Assembly: GCF_001483965.1 (NCBI RefSeq) | Contig: NZ_CP010796.1 | Location: forward strand, 2,215,501 to 2,279,500 | Reading direction: 5' to 3' | From: Carnobacterium sp. CP1 | Lineage (GTDB): Bacteria > Bacillota > Bacilli > Lactobacillales > Carnobacteriaceae | Length of the DNA stretch: 64,000 bases | Shown here: positions 58,612 through 64,000 of the stretch, in pieces | Numbering within the stretch: position 1 is the stretch's first letter | Layout: each line of letters starts with the position of its first letter | Position numbers and translations under genes: made by a program | The notes under the pieces: model-generated | The model's input: the letters and a program-made list of their open reading frames with translations, nothing else | Told to the model about the DNA's origin: nothing | Databases searched by the model: none

Positions 58612-61002
58612 ATGAAAAATAAAGAAACCATAAAAGAAGCCATATTAGTCTTTATGAAAGAACAAAAGAAAATGTCTTTTCAAGTAAAAGAAATCAGTGA
58701 AGGGATGGAGTTGACCAGTTCAACTGATTTTAAACTGCTTGTCTCCACTTTAGCTGAAATGGAACGTGAAGGAACCGTATTCCTCAATAAGAAAGGGCAG
58801 TTTAAATTGCCTACAGAAGAACCTGTCTTGTCGGGTACTTTTCGAGCAAGTGACCGCGGCTTTGGTTTCGTATCGATTGAAGGGGAAGAAGACGATGTTT
58901 ACATTCCGCCTAACCATACGAATTTCGCCTTAGACGGCGATACGGTAACCATTGAAATCATTCGTCCAGCACAACCGTGGTTAGAAAAAGGTGCGGAAGG
59001 CCGCGTTAAAGCGATCATCGAACGCAAATTCACCCAATTGGTTGGTGAGTTTTACGCATACACAGAAGAAGGTATTGAAGAAACAGGTTTATATGGATAC
59101 ATCGAACCTAAAGACAAAAAATTAACCGATATTCGTGTGTTTATTGAAGAAAAAGGCATCAAGCCAGTAGACGGCGCAATTGTCCTAGTCGAAATCACAC
59201 TTTATCCTGATAATGAGTTTCCCAGAAGTATGCAAGGAATCGTAAAAACCGTGATTGGGCATAAAAACGATCCAGGTGTCGATATCCTAACGATTATTTA
59301 TAAACACGGTATTCAAGTGGAATTTCCAGATGAGGTAATGGCAGAAGCTAATACTGTTTCCGAAAAAGTCTCACAAAAAGACATGGAAGGCCGCCGAGAC
59401 CTGCGAGAAGAAATTTTAGTGACCATTGATGGCGAAGACGCAAAAGATTTAGATGATGCGGTCACAGTTAAAAAACTTCCTAATGGCAATTACCATTTAG
59501 GGGTTCATATTGCTGACGTTTCTTACTATGTAACCGAAGGCAGCGCTTTAGATACTGAAGCTTACGACAGAGCAACCAGTGTTTATTTAACTGACCGCGT
59601 TGTACCGATGTTGCCGCACAGATTGTCCAATGGGATCTGTTCGTTAAACCCCAATGAAGATCGATTAGCAATGAGTTGCGAAATGGAAATCGACCAAACC
59701 GGTGTAGTCATCAACCACGATATTTTCCCAAGTGTCATCCGGTCTTATCGCCGCATGAGCTATACTCAAATCAATAAAATTTTGATGGAGCAAGATGAAA
59801 CTGTTCGAAAAGAACAAGAAGATTTAGTTCCAATGTTTGAACTGATGGGAGAGCTGCACCGCCTTCTTGAGAAAAAACGGGTCAGCCGCGGATCAATTGA
59901 TTTTGATTCTCCAGAAGCTAAAATTATTGTTGATCCAGAAGGACATCCGTTAGATATCGTATTACAAGAACGCGGTATTGGCGAACGCTTGATTGAATCC
60001 TTTATGTTATCCGCTAACGAAACGGTTTCTGAACATTACACACATATGAAAGTTCCAATGATCTATCGTGTCCATGAGCAGCCGGATAGCGATCGGATGC
60101 AGCGTTTTATGGAATTTGTTACAGCTTTCGGCATTTCCATGAAAGGTTCAAGTGAGAACGTCACACCAAAAAACTTGCAAAAAGTTTTAGACAGTGTAGC
60201 CGGAAAACCAGAAGAACCTGTTATTTCAACTATGATGTTGCGCAGTATGAAACAAGCGAAATACGATGTAGAGCCTCTGGGTCACTATGGGTTAGCTGCT
60301 AAATACTATTCGCATTTCACGTCACCAATTCGTCGTTATCCAGATTTGATTCTTCACCGCCTTATTCGTTCTTATGGCGAAGCAGGAACAGGATCCGCTC
60401 AGATTGCTAAATGGGAAGCTCAATTGCCTGATATTGCGCTTCAAAGTTCTAAAATGGAACGCCGTGCAGTGGATGCTGAACGAGAAACGGATGCTTTGAA
60501 GAAAACAGAATATATGATGGATAAAGTTGGAGAAGAGTATGAAGGGATCATCGGCTCTGTTTTAAGATTTGGTCTGTTTATCGAATTGCCGAATACAGTT
60601 GAAGGGTTAGTTCATATTTCAAATATGAAAGAGGATTACTTCAATTATATCGAAGACCAATTGATGTTAGTCGGCGAACGTACCGGAGTTGTGTATCGTA
60701 TTGGACAAAAAGTTAAAATCAAAGTAACTAAAGCAGATCCGGAAACACGTGAAATTGATTTTGAATTGATCCCAGACCCAGATGCACCAAAAGCCGATTC
60801 TTTTCCGCAATTGCAAAAAAATGGCACTCAGCATAAAAATAAAGGCTCTAAACCAAAACCTGGACAAGGAGCATCCAAAAACCCTAAAGAAAAACAATCG
60901 TATCGTAATAAAGAGACGAAACGTTCAAAAGACAAAAAGAAAAACAAACCATTCTACAAAGATGTCGCTAAGAAGAATAGTGTTAAAAAGAAGCGCAGCT
61001 AA
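58612..61002 (+). CDS. rnr: Ribonuclease R
   Basis: 796 residues from the ATG at 58612, which follows GGAGAG inside the esterase end. N-terminal winged helix, cold-shock domain (SGTFRASDRGFGFVSIE), RNB catalytic core with DGEDAKDLDDAV (catalytic Asp cluster), S1 domain (about 640-720) and a Lys-rich tail (about 740-796). 3'-5' exonuclease for structured RNA; acts with SmpB-tmRNA in degrading non-stop mRNAs, matching the next gene. Confidence 0.97.
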   Translation: MKNKETIKEAILVFMKEQKKMSFQVKEISEGMELTSSTDFKLLVSTLAEMEREGTVFLNKKGQFKLPTEEPVLSGTFRASDRGFGFVSIEGEEDDVYIPPNHTNFALDGDTVTIEIIRPAQPWLEKGAEGRVKAIIERKFTQLVGEFYAYTEEGIEETGLYGYIEPKDKKLTDIRVFIEEKGIKPVDGAIVLVEITLYPDNEFPRSMQGIVKTVIGHKNDPGVDILTIIYKHGIQVEFPDEVMAEANTVSEKVSQKDMEGRRDLREEILVTIDGEDAKDLDDAVTVKKLPNGNYHLGVHIADVSYYVTEGSALDTEAYDRATSVYLTDRVVPMLPHRLSNGICSLNPNEDRLAMSCEMEIDQTGVVINHDIFPSVIRSYRRMSYTQINKILMEQDETVRKEQEDLVPMFELMGELHRLLEKKRVSRGSIDFDSPEAKIIVDPEGHPLDIVLQERGIGERLIESFMLSANETVSEHYTHMKVPMIYRVHEQPDSDRMQRFMEFVTAFGISMKGSSENVTPKNLQKVLDSVAGKPEEPVISTMMLRSMKQAKYDVEPLGHYGLAAKYYSHFTSPIRRYPDLILHRLIRSYGEAGTGSAQIAKWEAQLPDIALQSSKMERRAVDAERETDALKKTEYMMDKVGEEYEGIIGSVLRFGLFIELPNTVEGLVHISNMKEDYFNYIEDQLMLVGERTGVVYRIGQKVKIKVTKADPETREIDFELIPDPDAPKADSFPQLQKNGTQHKNKGSKPKPGQGASKNPKEKQSYRNKETKRSKDKKKNKPFYKDVAKKNSVKKKRS

Positions 61003-61030
61003 CTGTTGAATGAGCAAGGAGGCGAATGAT

Positions 61031-61489
61031 ATGCCAAAAGGCCAAGGAAAACTGATTGCCCAGAATAGAAAAGCCCGGTTTGATTTTATTATCTTAGATA
61101 CTGTCGAAGCTGGTATCGTTCTTAAAGGAACAGAGATAAAATCGATACGTGCTGCACGAATCAACTTAAAAGACGGTTTTGCGCGCGTTCGCAATGGTGA
61201 GATTTATTTGCACAATGTCCACATCAGCCCTTATGAACAAGGAAACCAATTTAACCACGATCCTTTACGGACAAGAAAACTACTGATGCATAAGAAGCAA
61301 ATCGAACGATTGCAAAATGAAACAAAAGGCAGCGGGAATACGTTAGTACCGTTAAAAGTTTACATCAAGAACGGCTTTGCAAAAGTTTTGATTGGTGTAG
61401 CTAAAGGGAAAAAGAATTACGATAAACGTGAAGATTTAAAACGCAAAGATCAAAAACGCGATTTAGCGAGATCTTTAAGAGAAAGATAG
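61031..61489 (+). CDS. smpB: SsrA-binding protein SmpB
   Basis: 152 residues from the ATG at 61031, 7 bases after AAGGAGG; an ATG at 61010 is upstream of that site. Motifs [26 protein letters not shown] and the basic tail [28 protein letters not shown] split across the C-terminus. Delivers tmRNA to stalled ribosomes. I do not find ssrA immediately downstream, its usual place. Confidence 0.97.
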   Translation: MPKGQGKLIAQNRKARFDFIILDTVEAGIVLKGTEIKSIRAARINLKDGFARVRNGEIYLHNVHISPYEQGNQFNHDPLRTRKLLMHKKQIERLQNETKGSGNTLVPLKVYIKNGFAKVLIGVAKGKKNYDKREDLKRKDQKRDLARSLRER

Positions 61490-61504
61490 GCTCTTTATCA
61501 AATC

Positions 61505-61726
61505 GTGTTGGTGTTTCTTAGATTGAAATTTCCTTCGGAACTTACGTGTTTGCTTGTAGAAAGCCATGGGACCGCCTGGAGCCCCTTTGGGTCTCCAGGT
61601 TTTCAAGCCTCAAACGAAGCGTAAACGCTTCGTAATTCGCATTGAATCCTTTTCATGGCTACAAGCAGCCACTATTCCTCCAAAAATTTCAAGATTGTAG
61701 CATATAGTCATTTCACTTACCAACAC
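61505..61726. other. Multi-helix structured element after smpB
   Basis: Nested and side-by-side helices: GTGTTGGT (61505-61512)/ACCAACAC (61719-61726); TTGAAATTT (61523-61531)/AAATTTCAA (61684-61692); GCTTGTA and GCCATG (61552-61558, 61563-61568)/CATGGC and TACAAGC (61654-61666); CCTGGAG (61575-61581)/CTCCAGG (61593-61599) with inner CCC/GGG; ACGAAGCG (61614-61621)/CGCTTCGT (61626-61633). No coding frame. Either a structured RNA or a MITE-like repeat with terminal inverted repeats. Fills most of the gap to the next gene. Confidence 0.7.
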
Positions 61727-61750
61727 CCAAAATGATAGAACCGAAAGATA

Positions 61751-61797
61751 AACTATTCCATCTAAAGAGAGTATTCTTTAGATGGGATAGTTTTTTT
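61751..61797 (+). terminator. Intrinsic terminator after the structured element
   Basis: AACTATTCCATCTAAAGA (61751-61768) with TCTTTAGATGGGATAGTT (61775-61792), one mismatch or wobble, then T's. Confidence 0.93.
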
Positions 61798-61829
61798 AAA
61801 ACCAAATAAGAGTGTTTTTTAACGGCCTT

Positions 61830-61838
61830 TGTTATAAT
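61830..61838 (+). promoter_or_regulatory. Promoter of the glutathione peroxidase homologue
   Basis: TGTTATAAT, extended -10, about 32 bp before the start codon; no strong -35. Confidence 0.6.
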
Positions 61839-61869
61839 GGTAAAAAGAGCAAGGAAAGAAGGAGTTCTC

Positions 61870-62340
61870 ATGACAATTTATGATTTTACCGTCAAAGAAA
61901 TAGATGGGAAAGACGTTTCACTAAGCAAATATGAAGGTAAAACAGTATTGATCGTTAATACGGCTAGCAAGTGCGGCTTAGCTCCTCAATTTGAGGGTTT
62001 AGAAAAGTTATATGAAAAATACAAAGACCAAGGATTTGTTGTTCTAGGATTTCCCTCTAACCAGTTTATGAATCAAGAACCTTTGAATAATGAAGAAATT
62101 GTCGAATTTTGCCAAGTGAATTACAATGTTTCGTTTCCGCTATATGAAAAAATATTGGTGAATGGAAAAGAGGCTGCTCCGCTTTATAACTATTTAACCG
62201 AGCATACCGGCAACAAAAAGATCAAATGGAACTTCACAAAATTTCTAATTGGCAAAGACGGGGAGATTATTGAACGTTTTGGCCCAATGACTAAACCTGA
62301 AGATATTGACTCGGCCATTGCTGAAGCGATTACTGCTTGA
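61870..62340 (+). CDS. Glutathione peroxidase family protein (Cys type)
   Basis: 156 residues from the ATG at 61870, after AAGGAG. Peroxidatic Cys35 in NTASKCGLAPQ, Gln in GFPSNQF and Trp in KWNFTKFLI form the family's tetrad. Cys replaces the selenocysteine of animal enzymes; bacterial members usually use thioredoxin, consistent with trxB in the window. Removes hydroperoxides in the cytoplasm. Confidence 0.94.
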   Translation: MTIYDFTVKEIDGKDVSLSKYEGKTVLIVNTASKCGLAPQFEGLEKLYEKYKDQGFVVLGFPSNQFMNQEPLNNEEIVEFCQVNYNVSFPLYEKILVNGKEAAPLYNYLTEHTGNKKIKWNFTKFLIGKDGEIIERFGPMTKPEDIDSAIAEAITA

Positions 62341-62395
62341 TTATTATTCCCAATGGCTTAATCCATTCTGAATGAACTAAAAGAACCAAAGACAG

Positions 62396-62426
62396 ACTGC
62401 CGGTTTCTAGCGGCAGTTTTATTTTG
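62396..62426 (+). terminator. Intrinsic terminator after the peroxidase gene
   Basis: ACTGCCG (62396-62402) with CGGCAGT (62411-62417), followed by TTTATTTT. Confidence 0.78.
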
Positions 62427-62455
62427 CAAATGGAAAGAGAAACATTAAAAGAACA

Positions 62456-62484
62456 TTAGATTGTTGCGGAAAGCATGGTATAAT
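62456..62484 (+). promoter_or_regulatory. fbp promoter
   Basis: TTAGAT (62456-62461), 17 bp, TATAAT (62479-62484) with TG-G before it (extended -10). Confidence 0.7.
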
Positions 62485-62526
62485 AAAATTGGTATACATA
62501 AAAAAGATGGAACAGGAGGGCTTCTA

Positions 62527-64000
62527 TTGGATATAAACAAAAAATATTTAACATTATTGGCTAAAGAATACCCAACCATTGGAGAAACAACAACAGAAAT
62601 CATAAACTTGGAAGCCATTATGAATTTGCCTAAAGGTACGGAACACTTTTTGAGTGATATTCATGGGGAGTACGATGCCTTTCAACACGTTTTGCGCAAT
62701 GGGTCTGGCAACATCAAAGAAAAAATCAATGAAATATTTATTGACCGGTTAAGTCAAAAAGAGATGAAGATGTTAGCCACATTGATTTATTATCCTGAAG
62801 AAAAAATCAGAAATATTTTGGAAGATTTTGATAATCAAACAGAAATTGATGAATGGTATCGTATTACACTGTCTCGTTTGATTGAATTATGTGTATTTGT
62901 TGCATCGAAATACACCCGTTCAAAAGTTAGAAAAGCTTTACCAAATGAATTTGCTTATATTATTGAAGAGCTTTTGTCAAAAGACAATAGTTTTGCTAAT
63001 AAAGAAGATTATTACAGCAAAATCATTCAAAGCATTCTTTCATTAGATCGTGCTCCTGAATTTATTACGGCAATTTCTTATCTGATCCAACGTTTAGTTG
63101 TCGATCATCTGCATGTCGTTGGCGATATCTATGACCGTGGACCATATCCAGATAAAATTATGGATACATTGATCGATCACCATTCCGTTGATATACAGTG
63201 GGGCAATCACGATATTCTGTGGATGGGAGCAGCCAGCGGTTCTGCAGTTTGTATCGCTAATGTTTTACGGATCTCAGCACGTTACGATAATTTGGAAATC
63301 ATCGAAGACGCTTATGGAATTTCGTTGCGTCAATTGTTGACCTTTGCTGAGATGACCTATCCAGAAGATTATGCACATGGTTTTTATCCCAAAATAGATG
63401 CAGAAAGATCTGATTTCTATGAAGAAGAAATTAGACAAATTACTAAAATGCATCAAGCCATTGCCGTGATTCAATTTAAACTTGAAGGAGTGATCATTAA
63501 ACGGCAACCGGATTTTAAATTAGAACACAGAATGGTTCTAGATATGATCGATTATGAAAAAGGGACGATCACGATAAAAGGGAAAAGTTACCCGTTGACC
63601 AATACGTATTTCCCGACCATTGATCCAGCAGACCCTTATAAATTGAGCAAAGAAGAGGAATTTATTGTGGATAAACTGGTTTACGCTTTTAAACACAGTG
63701 AACGTCTGCAAAAACACATTTCTTATTTATACAACAAAGGACATATGTATTTGAAGTACAACGATAATTTATTGTTTCACGGCTGTGTTCCGTTGAACGA
63801 AGACGGAAGCTTTATGGAACTGCAAATTAGGGACAAGCAGTATAAAGGAAAAGCTTTGCTGGATAAGTTTGAAGAAATATTGCGCAAAGGGTACTTAACC
63901 AGAAACAAAGAAAATAAAGAAAAACACTTAGACTTGATTTGGTATCTTTGGACCGGTCCAGCTTCATCATTATTTGGAAAAGACCAAATGACAACTTTTG
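62527..64000 (+). CDS. fbp: Fructose-1,6-bisphosphatase, class III (3' end outside window)
   Basis: The frame opens with a TTG at 62527, 7 bases after AGGAGGG, and stays open to the window edge (491 codons visible; the class III enzyme is about 640-670 residues). Metallophosphoesterase motifs: [21 protein letters not shown] and [10 protein letters not shown], then a C-terminal domain with HGCVPLN. Hydrolyses fructose 1,6-bisphosphate for gluconeogenesis, opposing the glycolytic genes in this window and lowering the CggR effector. Confidence 0.96.
   Translation, partial: MDINKKYLTLLAKEYPTIGETTTEIINLEAIMNLPKGTEHFLSDIHGEYDAFQHVLRNGSGNIKEKINEIFIDRLSQKEMKMLATLIYYPEEKIRNILEDFDNQTEIDEWYRITLSRLIELCVFVASKYTRSKVRKALPNEFAYIIEELLSKDNSFANKEDYYSKIIQSILSLDRAPEFITAISYLIQRLVVDHLHVVGDIYDRGPYPDKIMDTLIDHHSVDIQWGNHDILWMGAASGSAVCIANVLRISARYDNLEIIEDAYGISLRQLLTFAEMTYPEDYAHGFYPKIDAERSDFYEEEIRQITKMHQAIAVIQFKLEGVIIKRQPDFKLEHRMVLDMIDYEKGTITIKGKSYPLTNTYFPTIDPADPYKLSKEEEFIVDKLVYAFKHSERLQKHISYLYNKGHMYLKYNDNLLFHGCVPLNEDGSFMELQIRDKQYKGKALLDKFEEILRKGYLTRNKENKEKHLDLIWYLWTGPASSLFGKDQMTTF

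Noticed and set aside
61505-61726. tmRNA (ssrA) at its usual place after smpB
   Set aside because: No acceptor-arm pairing with a CCA end and no AANDENYALAA-type tag frame could be found; the helices present do not form a tmRNA.

Overview
The window is a low-GC Gram-positive chromosome segment, almost entirely core genome, and reads as a lactic acid bacterium of the Carnobacterium/Enterococcus type (order Lactobacillales). The evidence is the gene order (secA-prfB-ftsEX-NlpC/P60-phoPR-pst; hprK-lgt-ppaX-gpsA-galU; trxB-pgm-rapZ-glmR-whiA; rpoN-dus-clpP-cggR-gapA-pgk-tpiA-gpmI-eno; secG-est-rnr-smpB), the liaXYZ-type cluster, frequent extended -10 promoters (TGnTATAAT), strong AGGAGG ribosome binding sites and several TTG/GTG starts. 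The genus is inferred from style and synteny, not proven. I see no prophage, insertion sequence, CRISPR array or plasmid-like segment. All protein genes are on the + strand except rpoN.

Layout. 1-9.3 kb: end of secA, prfB with its +1 programmed frameshift, ftsEX, a secreted NlpC/P60 hydrolase, a PDZ membrane protein, and the PhoP/PhoR two-component system. 9.4-19.1 kb: two complete, tandem phosphate-uptake operons (pstS-C-A-B-phoU and pstS-C-A-B-B-phoU), each preceded by TTTACA-type Pho-box repeats. The first PstS is circularly permuted relative to the second. 19.2-26 kb: an ArsR-type sensor, an HD hydrolase, uvrA and liaXYZ-like envelope stress genes. 26-38.7 kb: carbon regulation, lipoprotein maturation and precursor genes (hprK, lgt, ppaX, gpsA, galU, trxB, pgm, rapZ, glmR, whiA) and sigma-54. 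38.8-50 kb: tRNA-Arg, dus, clpP with a CtsR box, a cytosolic thioredoxin-fold protein, then the glycolytic run cggR, gapA, pgk, tpiA, gpmI, eno. 50-64 kb: a LevR/ManR sigma-54 activator with an orphan mannose-family EIIB, serC-serA-DUF1015, secG-esterase-rnr-smpB, a glutathione-peroxidase homologue and the start of a class III fructose-1,6-bisphosphatase (cut by the window end).

Functional themes. PhoPR sits directly upstream of the two pst operons it probably controls. CggR, GapA and the lower glycolytic enzymes form one block. HprK, LevR, RpoN and an EIIB supply the carbon-source control layer.

The most unusual signal is non-coding. Starting on the base after the gpmI stop codon there is a tandem array of three units at exactly 120-bp spacing. 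Their ends are conserved but their stem arms differ in sequence while keeping the same pairing scheme (7-bp stem, 4-nt 5' bulge, 6-bp stem, small internal loop, third helix with a bulged T). This compensatory pattern argues for selection on an RNA or DNA fold. A second multi-helix element lies after smpB, and a long inverted repeat lies between the two pst operons.
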